Assembly (NCBI GenBank): GCA_032718865.1
Contig: JALUTQ010000001.1
Span: 1,240,001 to 1,304,000, forward strand
Direction of reading: 5' to 3'
Origin: Tilletia caries
Taxonomy: Eukaryota; Basidiomycota; Exobasidiomycetes; Tilletiales; Tilletiaceae
DNA length: 64,000 nt
The notes beneath the pieces were generated by a model that was given only the letters and a program-made list of their open reading frames with translations, was not told the DNA's origin and did no database searches. This document shows positions 12,404-22,300 of this stretch, in pieces. Positions within the stretch are counted from its first letter, which is position 1. Each line of letters starts with the position of its first letter. Made by a program: the position numbers and the translations under genes.

Positions 12404-12731
12404 TCTGATTAAACCCGAAGAAATGCTATAAGCGAGGTTTTAGCGCGGTTCCTCGAGGAAAATGGGACGGAGGAACAGAGGAGGTCTGGAGCTCCTCTGT
12501 TTTGACCCTCCTCCGAAAAAATTCCTTCATCTTTGATTCTTGGCTTGTCGCATAGCAACAACAGTCTCGCGACAGGGTGTTGATTTATCGCAACACCGTG
12601 TAGATGCATATGTCTTCTTGTCTCCCATCCTTGCTCAGCCGTAGTGAAGAGAACCATCATCATCATCTCAGCTGCCGTGACTCTCCTAAACCCACCAGCA
12701 TCGCCACCAGCATCGAGTTCTACAGCGCTTC

Positions 12732-14629
12732 ATGTCTACCCAACCGTCTCCCGCAGCGCTGCCGCCCGCGCGCACTGATCCCCCGGCATCGGCCACATCC
12801 GTTCCGTCAGAGGAAGGAGCGGAAGGAGGAGGGAAGAAGTGGCCAGTCATTCCGTATGTATCTCGTATTTTTCCTTTCCTTTCTCCTCCCCAATCTCTTT
12901 CCTTCCCTCTCCTTTCAATTCTTTTCAATTCTTCCCCTGCTCCCTAACTTTCCTCGTGCCCAAAATTCATTTCCCATCCACATCCTTTCCTGTCTCGTTT
13001 CTCACTGGTTGGCCTTGGGCCTTGTCATGGGAGCCTGACGAATGGGACTATGGAAGGGTCAATGAGGGCTGTGGATTCTGTGGTCTGTGGATGGCGAAGC
13101 CAGGTCCTGTTACCGGTGACCATAGGCTGGGGTTAGCGCATGACGCAGAGAGGTTAGGGGGGTGGATGGGTGGGAAGACACTCGAAATCATATCCTAACC
13201 ACGTTCTTACCTCTTCGCTGTAAGGGCTAAGATGACTGATCACGGATGCTGTTGTTTCCCTTTGTTTTAGGTGGAAGGAAGACGAATTTGCTTTGGAGCA
13301 CAAGCTCGTTACCCTTCTCCATGAATTCGACGCGTATCGCAAGGTCTGGTTCTGCCACAAGAACGAAGCACACTCGAACGAGAACAAGTCTTCTGCCGGC
13401 AAGGGCCTTGCGGTGCAGCTTCTGAAGGATACCGTGCTCAAGAAGCACGTTGCAGACCCTAAAAGCGCGAGTCTGAAGCACTATGGATCTCGTATTGTGC
13501 AGAAAATTGAGTGAGCAGCCCCCCTTCCCATTCTCCCCTGGCTCCTACTCGTCCTTGTCCTCTAGCTGCTCCCTGCACCTGCATGTGGATCGTGGTGCTG
13601 ACACTGCTGAGCGCTGACGGTTTTTCTTATCCTTGATTCAGTCAGAAGACCGGCCGTGGCCTTCTGACTCTCTTTTATCAGGCTCGAACGGAGCTCAAGA
13701 TCACTGGTAACGGTGTGAAATCTGAACATGACTTGAGTGGCGAGTCTAGCAACCTTTGGGGTGAGCATGGGAACGTGTGGATCTATCTGCAATCTTCATC
13801 GATCGTTGTGGTTTTATTGTGTTCACGTTTCTTTTTCTTTCATGTCAGTTCAAGTCCGTAAGAGGGTGCCCTGGTACTTCGAGCTGGCCTCTCTCGTCGG
13901 TTCACGACTAGATATCGGCACTGCCGCCGTCACGAACAGCTCTTCGGACGGCGCGAGCACAGTCTTGGATGCCCGCAATAAGGCAGGTAAGAAGCAGAAG
14001 AAGAAGAAGGGGACGAAGGAAGGAGAGGAGAAGAGCGACGGAGAGGAATCAGGAGAGGAGAGCAGCGAGGACGAGGAGGACAGTGAGGGAGATGATGAGG
14101 AAGAGGAAGAGGAAGGCCTGGATGGAGAGGGTGGTGCGATTCAGAAAGGAGATGGTAGTGGTGGTGGTGGAGAATCAAGCAGTGATGGGTCGGGAGCGAA
14201 GGGCAAAGGCAAAGTTCCTGCGACTCCTGATCGCCATGGAGCTAAGAGGGTGAGAACCAATTTTTGTTTCGTTGCCATGTTTCTATGGTTTGAAAGTTTC
14301 TATGGTGTGGAAGAAGACGACCGCGCTGCTCAACCTTACCTCTGTCTTGTTTCCAGTCTCTCCCTGAGGGAAGCAGCCCTGGCGGACCGAACCCCCCCAA
14401 GAAACGCAAGCCAGTTGATTCGATGAAGGAGATGGTCATGGCTCGAATGGAGGCCAAGGAGAAGGAGAGGGCAGATCTCATCGCCCACGAGGCTGCCAAG
14501 CAGGAGCGGGAGCAGGAGATGGAGCGACTCAAGCACCAGACCGAGGTTCAGAAGCAGAAGACGGCAGAGCTCGAGATCGAACGGCTCCAGCTTCAGCTGC
14601 GTCTCAGGCAGATGCAGCGTGACATCTAG
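12732..14629 (+). CDS. Myb/SANT-like DNA-binding partner of Harbinger transposase
   Basis: In PIF/Harbinger elements a Myb-like protein binds the element ends and brings the nuclease into the nucleus. Exons 12732-12853, 13271-13510, 13642-13760, 13849-14249 and 14357-14629 join in frame to 384 residues. The N-terminal domain (WKEDEFALEHKLVTLLHEFD, KSSAGKGLAVQLLKD, then RKRVPWYFELASLVGSRLDI) has the trihelical pattern and the PWYxEL motif typical of these partners. A KKKKGTKEGEEKSD region and a long acidic/glycine tract follow. PPKKRKPVD at about residue 304 is a textbook monopartite nuclear localisation signal, and the C-terminal ~85 residues form a charged coiled coil (MEAKEKERADLIAHEAAKQE and onward). 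The 3' end overlaps the convergent transposase gene by 26 bp. No stop or frameshift is seen. Confidence 0.8.
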
Positions 14630-16525
14630 GCACGAAGCCTCTTCTCCATGCCATCTTCCCACCATGCAATCTCACTTTCATCTCACGATATGTCTCTCCT
14701 GGAACGTATGGACTGAAAGCAGTCAGAAGAGTGATGTGTCGTTTCATTGTCACGAGAAAGAACGTTTTGCAGATCATAGAAAGCGTGGTCAGAACGTTCT
14801 TCGAGACTGACGAGGGGGGGATGGCTTTGCAGAGTATAGCCATGAGCCCGTCTCGGAACTTGTGCGCTCGAGCGAGCTGTCGCGCTCGAGACTCTCCTGT
14901 TGCAGCGTTGCCGGTGCCTCCCTGTTCTTCAGCATTCTCATTGCGAGCCCCTACGGCCTGGTCCCCCCGGTCCGCCGCTTCCCAGGCCGTACCCGCCGCA
15001 TAGAACGGGTCCATCGAGGCATCACCCTGCTCCACCCACTTGGCCGTCTGGTGGAGCAGTACCGCAGCACGAAGCCACAAGCAAGCGTATTGTACATCGT
15101 CCTGTGAAGTGTAGTAATTTTTAGACGTCAGAATTTGCATCGTAACCTATGCCCCTGCCATCCTGATGTAACTACTTGCCTCAGTTTTGATTCTCACTCG
15201 CAACTCTTTCAGACATTGGAACCGACCCTTCAGCCACCCAATGGTGTGCTCAGAGCTGATTCGGATTCGAGACAGGTGATAGTTGAAGTGACGATTGTGC
15301 GTCGGGTCTTTGAGAGGTCGGGTGAAAGGGAGAACCTGAACAGAGAGAACGTACATCAGACTGAGGCCTCCTCATTCATCGCGTTCATAACGCATACTCA
15401 CCAACCAGTCCTGTCTCTTATAGCCAGCGTCTGCCCAGCACCATTCTCCAGCTTCCAGCATCTCCGAATGACGTTGGGCCAGTCGCGTGTCCTCAAAGGC
15501 AACAGAGTCACAGCGACTGCCCGTCCTGCCCACAGAGAAATCGATTATATTCATCTGGTGATCATTAACAATCTGAGAGATAGATACATGTCAGCGCAAG
15601 CCGTTGTGTGAAAGGAGAGCACGGAGGGTAGCATCTTGACTCACTTGGACGTTCATGCTATACCTTCCCTTGCGATCGAACCAAGCAGGTCCGTACAGGT
15701 ACGGCTTCTCGGCCAGGGGCACCGTCGTACCGTCCACCCCACACCAACCTCCTCTCCATTCAGGTGTAGATCGTGCCGCGGCCTCGTTCTTAGAGGCCTC
15801 ACGTGGCTCCCCTTTCGCTGGCCATCGTACACTGTTCCTCAGTGTCTCCGACCGTAGTACCGCCTGTAGAACCCTATTCGTGCATTTGACCACAGTCCCC
15901 CTGCCTAATCCAAACCGCGACGCAATTGAACCCTCAGTAGCCGCATTCCCATAGTGCCCCAGTCTGTAGAGAAGCACGGCAAGCTGAACCTCGACTGAGA
16001 TTTGCGTCTTTCCGGGCGCCGTATAAAAAACATCGTCCCCTTTGATTTGATCGAGGATGAAGTCGAATGCGGGACCCGAGACGCGCAGCTCCTCACGAAA
16101 AGCACTGGGACGGCTAACAAACACATGGATAGGGAGGATTTCAGTACAGAGTAGTCAGCATTGGGCACATTAGTCCTGCATAGGCAACGCAGAAGTAGTA
16201 GTAGAGGTGTAAATAATACCCACTTTTTCTTATGATCAAAAATGATATCTATCAGATCACCTGTTCGAGGCACAGGTTGACGAGGCTCGAGATACCGATG
16301 CGTAGCCGTGTAAATATATTCATCCACGAGCTCGTCCCTCATGGCCTCCGTAATCGTATTGTCTGACGCAGCTCTGAGAGAAGGAAGACGAAGAACCGGA
16401 ACCGAGCGAGGCAGGGAAAGAGAGTCCTCTTGGTCGCTGGAAAAAAAAGCGTCCATGACCTCGGCAGCATAGAATGCCTCCCGGAGGTCATCGTATGCCG
16501 TCTGGTGGACAGTCCTCCTAGGCAT
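14604..16525 (-). CDS. PIF/Harbinger DDE transposase, apparently intact
   Basis: Five exons on minus (16224-16525, 15645-16113, 15402-15572, 15180-15335, 14604-15101) join in frame to 531 residues starting MPRRTVHQTAYDDLREAFY. The helix-turn-helix-like region is FGLGRGTVVKCTNRVL. The catalytic triad is readable as Asp228 (GVDGTTVPL), Asp305 (WCWADAGY) and Glu343 (RIRISSEHTIGWLKGR), spaced 77 and 37 residues apart as expected for DDE_Tnp_4 nucleases. Intron 4 is best read as a GC-AG intron (GAG then GCAAGT, a standard GC donor), giving KTE-DDVQYACLWLRAA. The C-terminus after about residue 440 is low-complexity and its boundary is less sure. A diverged copy at 55031-56524 confirms the exon pattern and lacks the Asp305 exon. 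Confidence 0.85.
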
Positions 16526-17049
16526 GATGAACTGAACAATCAAAACAGACGCGTCAATACTGCAGCATACGGGTAGGTTCGCGCATTAGGACCCCTAGCC
16601 CTAAGGCTGAAAACTCACGCCCTGATATCTGACGCCGATGATTCACTGCACACAAACAATAGGTAGATATGGCATGTGGGATTAGCACGCCAAAAACACT
16701 GAGACGGGGCGCGTGACCATTGACTGCGATGTCAGGCCGCACCGACGACGCACTCACACCAGCAACCAGAGACTGCTAAACAACACTTCCAGGTCACACA
16801 GAGGCGCGAAAAAGAAACGGGCAATGAATCTGATGGAAGGGTATGAGAAAGAGGAGCTCGAGAGCGTCAGCCACGGACGCGCAGAGTGTTGATCTTCTTA
16901 GGACTCACTGAATTGCTGCAGAAGGATGGCGAAGGTAAGTGGTGACCGCCAGCAGCATAGGTCGACGCGTGCCGGTGTCCGTGACGCGTTTTTCCATGGT
17001 GGAACACCCCGAAGGATGCGCGAAATCGCCGAAACCTTCTGCGGAGAGG

Positions 17050-17160
17050 GGCTGGTCACGCACCAGGCTCCTCCAAGCCACTTTCGAGCTCTAATTGCTT
17101 ACATAATTAAATGAAAGACATGGCATTTCTTCGGGTTCCTCCGTCTGCGTGACAACCCCT
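17050..17160 (-). repeat. right TIR and foldback terminus of Harbinger element
   Basis: The outer 26 bp is the right TIR. About 95 bp further in, an inverted copy of the tip (GGGGCTGGTCACGC at 17050-17063) allows the end to fold on itself. The same layout occurs at 47150-47259 and 54369-54458, so it is a conserved feature of the transposase-side terminus. Confidence 0.7.
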
Positions 17161-17209
17161 AATAACGCGCACACCGCGCACACCGCCCCTTATAATATGT
17201 GCAAGTAAC

Positions 17210-17455
17210 CTGAATGTCCCGATCTATGGTCGGTTCGCCCCGAGCACCCCGGCACTGACCCCGATCTATGGTTGAGTGACCCCATAAAGATGGTCATGTG
17301 ACCCCATAAAGATGGTCGATTGAGCCCGTAAAAAACGCAATTTTTGGTGCATTGACCCCGTAAGATTAGTACATTGAACCCATAAAGATGGTCGATTGGC
17401 CCCATAAAGATGGTGGACAGAGCCCATAAAGATGGTGGACAGAGCCCGTAATGTC
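17210..17455 (+). repeat. tandem subterminal repeats
   Basis: Six to seven imperfect units carry CCCATAAAGATGGT followed by a spacer such as CGATTGG or GGACAGAG; the unit length is about 20-25 bp. They are candidate transposase-binding sites by analogy with subterminal repeats of other DNA transposons. Confidence 0.7.
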
Positions 17456-17821
17456 TATTTCAGCCGGATAGAGCGGTAGTGTGTACTAACACTGTCCAAA
17501 CGACCGGTCGGGCCTTCAGGTATGTAAGAGGGTTCAACTCACACACAAGTCGAGCTTCTGTGAAGCGTTTCTGCCCGTCGACGAGCTCTCAAAGTGAATT
17601 ACGTCGCCGAAGACCGCCATCCCGGCCCCCCTATGACCGGATATGGCCCTGGAAGCTCAGTACAGTTACTTCAGGCACCCTGGCCGCTGTAGAACAATTT
17701 ATCTGGAAGATTTGGAAGCAGGGAAGGTCGCCAAAGGCGATTTGAGATTTTTATGGGGCCAGTGCCCTGCCTTATGGGGCCAATCGACCATCTTTATGGG
17801 CTCAATCGCCTTTGTTTATGG

Positions 17822-18619
17822 TAAGGATGGGCGCGGAGGGCCCCGGAGTGCTCCGTACTCCGGGGCCCCTACTCCGGCTGACTCCAGCTGATTTTCAGAT
17901 GCATTTTCGCGCTCCGTACTCCGCTCATTTTTAGGCAGTCGCCCCAACTCCACTCCGCGCTCCGCACAAAATCTCCCCCATCTCATTGCGCCAGCTCCGT
18001 ACTCCGGCTAAATTTCAATAAATTTCAAAGTCCACTCCGCACTCCGGGGTGACGGAGCGCGACTACTCCCCCGAAACTCCGTACTCCGGGGAACGTTCGC
18101 AGAGGTCCTACAAAACTTGAGAAATCGGGACCCTTACATTGATTGCCGCCCTTCCATCCACGTGTTTGTTCGACAGAATCATCGTTGGCAGTCGTACAGC
18201 TCAACAACACACAATATGAACCCCAAATAAGAAGTCTGAAAAAGAATTTTTGCTAAATTTTTTTGAAAATCAGAGCAAAAATATGACCATTTCTGACTGA
18301 AATTTTTCAAAAATTGCGACCTGATTTTTGAAAAAAAGGGACGGCCCCGGAGCGCCCCGGAGTTTCGGCGAAACTCCGCACTCCGTCTGGCATTCGAGCT
18401 AGTCACTCCGTACTCCGGGGAAAAATCAGCTCCAGGCCTTGCCGTACTCCGTACTCCGGGGACATGACAGGCTTGCGCTCCGTACTCCTGCAGAATTCAA
18501 TCAGCGGGAGTAAATCCTCGAAAATGCACTCCGTACTCCGTACTCCCCCGGAGTGAGGCCCCGACTAGTCGGGGAACTCCGGGAAACCCACTCCGGGGCT
18601 TACTCCGCGCCCATCCTTA
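17822..18619. mobile_element. complete hAT-type MITE with 8-bp TSD
   Basis: The 798-bp element has TIRs beginning TAAGGATGGGCGCGGAG and an exact 8-bp flanking duplication, GTTTATGG at 17814-17821 and 18620-18627. The TIR fits the loose hAT consensus (a GGGC block near the tip), and 8-bp duplications are typical of hAT. The interior is iterated CTCCGTACTCCGG words with a central AT-rich part and no coding capacity. Related fragments lie at 883-1074 and 62796-62873, and a more diverged relative at 25444-26103. Confidence 0.85.
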
Positions 18620-18814
18620 GTTTATGGGTTCAGTCGCCGATAATTACGGGCTGAATCGCCTCATCTTACGGGCTCAATTCAAAAAACGCTTACGGGGCCA
18701 ATCGCCTCATGCTCGGGGCGAATCGACCATAGATCGGGACATTCAGGTTACTTGCTCAAGAATCCCAATGATTTATGCCGGCGTGATTAATGATTAATGG
18801 ATCAATGGCGGAGT

Positions 18815-18984
18815 ACTTCAAGAATTGCTCAGCTTTTGGCTGTGAACCCAAGTCAATCAATGACAGGTTCGACAGCGCAAAAAATCTATCCAGGGGCTGG
18901 ATTGATCTCCTATGTGAGGCATTGATTTAATGATCTATGCCACTGTTAATGTTAATGTTAATGATTAATGGCAATTCTTGAAGT
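18815..18984. repeat. small inverted-repeat element
   Basis: ACTTCAAGAATTGC at 18815-18828 is matched exactly in inverted form at 18971-18984, enclosing 142 bp. Iterated ATTAATG/GTTAATG words lie inside (18943-18970) and just outside (18783-18805). This may be a very short MITE; no target duplication is clear. Confidence 0.45.
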
Positions 18985-19032
18985 CACCCAAAATTTGAAT
19001 TAAAAAAAACGAAAAATCAAAATCTATGGGGA

Positions 19033-19270
19033 GTTGGAAACCACCGGTCCACGCACTTGTGGAGTGGTCTCTTCCGGTAGTCTCGTAGTCTGTCGAGTGT
19101 CGAGCACCTTTTCTTCCCTTCTGAGCTTCTCAGCTTCACCTTTCATCCTGTCTACCACATCGCATTCCGCTTGTACTTCAGTCCCTTCTAGGTACAATCC
19201 ACACTCTCCTTTGGCGTCGGATACCTCTTGTCTGCTTCCCGTTCTCGCCCGTTCAGGGGAGATATCCAAC
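19033..19270 (-). repeat. 235-bp repeat, copy 1 (SINE body or solo LTR)
   Basis: This is almost identical to 24032-24262 in the same orientation, apart from an 8-bp duplication (TGTCGAG) and a few substitutions. The two ends carry the short inverted sequence GTTGGA/TCCAAC. It is followed immediately at 19271 by the reverse complement of a tRNA 5' half. Read on the minus strand, this gives tRNA-like head then body, the order of a tRNA-derived SINE. Read on plus it could be a 5' LTR with a primer-binding site. Confidence 0.65.
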
Positions 19271-19311
19271 TGGTTATGAGTCCAAGAGCTCTACACTGAG
19301 CTACAGGAGCC
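19271..19311 (-). other. tRNA 5'-half-like sequence next to repeat copy 1
   Basis: The minus strand reads GCTCCTG, TA, a D-arm GCTC...GAGC, then an anticodon arm CTTGGACTCATAACC with anticodon CAT. It stops at the anticodon stem, where the 235-bp repeat begins, so there is no T-arm and no functional tRNA. The D-arm also forms an RNA polymerase III A box (TAGCTCAGT). Confidence 0.55.
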
Positions 19312-22300
19312 CCAAGAGCCCAAGACAAGAGCTCCAGGGCCGACACTCTGTCAAGGATATCGTCAAGTTCCATCCTTTCTCTCTTTCCCTTCTTCCCACA
19401 GACAGCTGGTGCGCTTCGGCACGCGTTCGGTACCCTGCTCGTTCAAGAGTCCGACGCGCCGATCTTTGGTCAAGCAGTAGCGCGACTATGCGCACATCGG
19501 TCAGCTTCAAACTTCGGCAGCCTCCAGCCTTCGGTCAAGAACGGCGCGGCAAGGCTTCGATACGGCGGTCGGTACCAGGGCAGATGGCCCACGGACACCA
19601 CATAGGAGGAATGGGACGGATTGCGGCGACGGAGCCCACTACGTGTGGAAGCGGTGTCTCGGCGGCGAGCACCGCGCGGAGACCTACGGTCCAGCGCCTG
19701 AGCAGCAAGGAGGAGCTCGATGCCGTCACTGGCAAGCTCCTAGGGCTCAGCGCAAGGCAAGGTCGGGATCCATTCACCTCCGGATCCCAGGTCAAGGCGC
19801 GCGAGCGGCAATCAAGGCACCAGCAGTTTGCGGTGACCAGCAGCGCTCGGCGACTCAAGGATCTACCGACGGCGGCCCAAGAATGCGTTTGGGCGCGCGC
19901 GCAAGGTCGGAGATCATTCGGGAGCGGAACGAGGCAGAGACGACTTCAGGTCTCGAGCTTCGACACTCCAACACTTTCCGGTTTCCGCTCATAGGTCACG
20001 GTCTACGGAAGATAGGGAGCGGCGCAAGCTCTCTCGCGACGTGACGGAGCCGGTTTGCGGTCTTCGGCTTGGCGCAAGAATATGAGGCTGAGCACGGAAG
20101 ACGCGCGAGGTACCAGCACATCGGCGGACCTCAAATTCAAGGCGGAAGATGCACTCGGGTGTCTGGCGAACGCCAATGCAGGTCGAACACCCGCCAAGAC
20201 TGAAGCCGGCAAGCACCTTCTGCGACGCGACACCGAGCCGTGCATCAACTTCAAGAACGCACCGGGGCTCGGATCGCTCTCGATGCGCGCGTAGGCGCAC
20301 GGGAAATGGAAGTCCTCGCCGACAAGATCATGCTCGGCACAGGCACTACGACTCGGTCGACAAGAGTAGTACAAATGGGGGACAGCGCGGCTGGTACGCG
20401 CCTGTCCTGGTTCCATCACACATGTAGTCTGGGAAGGAGTAGAGGATCGCCACCACCACTCCCTCGGGCGACCGACACAGGACACCTGGGTCGGGACCTG
20501 GCGACCGAAGACGGCCTCGGGACCGCCGTTGTTGCTGGACGGGTTGGCAATGAACGCGGGCCATATGGCCTCGCTGATGTCAACGAGATTGGTGGGGCAG
20601 CGGAGACGTAAAAGCCGCTGACACCGATACGGGTTGACCGTGAAGGGGGCATGCACAACAGCATCGCTGGCGTCAACTCGGCGCCGAACCAGCGTGGATC
20701 GACGGGTCTACGCAAGTTCTGCGTTGTGGCATCCGACAAAGGCCCGTCGGAGCCAAAAGGTCATGGCCACGGCCAAGTACCCACAGGGCTATTTCAAGGA
20801 TGAACGATTGCAATCAGCAGCATCGTTCGAGGGAGCACATCCGCATGGGCGGCGTGCGTAGTCCCTCAGGCGACAGCGACAGCGACAGAGACGGACGAGT
20901 GGTTCAGTTCATTGGGAGTGAGGAGAACGTCTGGTGAGGCCTCGCGGCCGAGCCTAGCATTGGCGCAATATATGCGGGGCAAATTCCCCATGCATGCACC
21001 AACACAACAGTGCAGTTTTTCCTCCAGAACCACCACACCCTCTCTCTCGGCTTCGCGTCGTGCCGGGATGGCGAACAGGGCGCGAGCGGCGGCCCTGGTC
21101 TACTAGCCATACCGTGTCCGGTTGATGACCGGAACACTGTCCCCACACCCTGCCTCCAAGCCTCGGCTTGTACCGCTTGGCGGGATGGGGACACCTCCTA
21201 CCGGTGAGTATCAGAATGAGCCACCACACTGTAGAACGTACGCTGACACCATGCCTTACCTCCCTTTGCGCGCGCTCCGAGTCACTACCCATGTTTCGGG
21301 CGTCAAGCACACTCTTTCTGTCCCAGAATCCTGTCCCTGTCGACGGCATACGTGCCTGACACATCAGCACGTGTATGCGGGCATTGGACGACTGTGGGCA
21401 GAGGAGGGGATCGGTTTCGGTATTGGTGGTCGGTGGACGACGAGCAGGAGAGGCAGTGCGACGTGGGTCGGCTGCGGGAGCGTCGCCCACATTGGGGTGA
21501 CGTGCGGAGCTAGTGGACACTAGTCCGCAGGATCGAAGAACCAACTCAGGATCGAGCCAGTCATTGCTCGGAGGACCGCCACCCAAGTCATGCCAGAAAG
21601 CACGGAGTCGACATCAGTCGACGTGCTTTGCGCGGTCAACGTTCCTTCCTTCCTTCCCTCTCTCTCCTCGCTCAGCCTCGGGACCGTCAGCGGTCGGGGC
21701 AGCTCCTCACACGGCATACGCGGGGAGGCGCACACAAGCTGCGGACATCAGTGGTGCATTCGGGCCCAGGCCTCAAGTTCGATTACTCGACGGAGCGACC
21801 AGCAGACAGCGAGCCGCAAGCATTCCTGCTCTCGGCAATCGGCAGTCGGCAGACATGGCGGACGTGTAAACCGACATCGTGCGGCAACAGCGAGCGCACA
21901 AGAGCGCGGACACGATGTCGTCTGGGTTCTCAAGGTTCGGCATCGTCGAGCATCGGGCGCAAGAAGATTGCCAGCCACGGACGAGTCATGCCCACAGATG
22001 ACAGCAGCAGCCGGTGTCTCAGCACCATCGGAGACCCGGTGATGCGTAGCGACCACACTCATGGCGTGCGCAGAGCTCCACCCACCAGCGGCGACCGGTC
22101 GTTTCGGCGCCGGGCCGCCGGCTCACAGATCACAAGTGGTCCACAGCAATCGAGAAGCTGCGGAACCTTCGCGTGGAATCAAGCGCATCATCACGGCGCA
22201 TTGATCGGCCAGTACGGCACGGCTTCTGAGAACGGAAGGCACTGGAGCGGTGTATGGGACAGTCGGAGTTGTAGTGTGGTAGTGCGCAGATTGGGATCTC

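Larger units (their letters stand above)
12378..17160. mobile_element. complete two-gene PIF/Harbinger DNA transposon
   Basis: The 4783-bp element is bounded by perfect 26-bp terminal inverted repeats beginning AGGGGTTGTCACGCAGACGG (12378-12403 and 17135-17160) and flanked by the 3-bp duplication AAT (12375-12377, 17161-17163). It encodes the two proteins expected of PIF/Harbinger elements: a Myb/SANT-like protein on plus (12732-14629) and a DDE nuclease on minus (14604-16525). Both genes assemble as intact multi-exon frames, so the copy could be autonomous. Subterminal CCCGAAGAAATGC is repeated near both ends. A 480-bp deletion derivative lies at 46780-47259 and a diverged, defective copy at 54369-56730. 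The TSD is 3 bp but not the canonical TWA of the superfamily, unless the element border is moved by a base. Positions 16526-17050 hold no further gene. Confidence 0.88.
17201..18755. mobile_element. TIR element built of tandem CCATAAAGATGGTC repeats, non-coding
   Basis: The two ends are inverted copies over 46 bp with one mismatch, beginning GCAAGTAACCTGAATGTCCC. Inside each end lie tandem units of the type CCCATAAAGATGGTCGATTG (17270-17450 on one side, 17745-17815 and 18620-18740 in opposite orientation on the other). No transposase is encoded. A different MITE (17822-18619) sits inside it, so the original element was about 750 bp. No convincing target-site duplication was found at the outer borders, so superfamily is open. 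Confidence 0.72.

Noticed and set aside
17643..17891. ORF ending in the same peptide as the 521-residue protein
   Set aside because: It lies in MITE and tandem-repeat DNA; the shared peptide is simply the MITE end read in frame. Not a gene.
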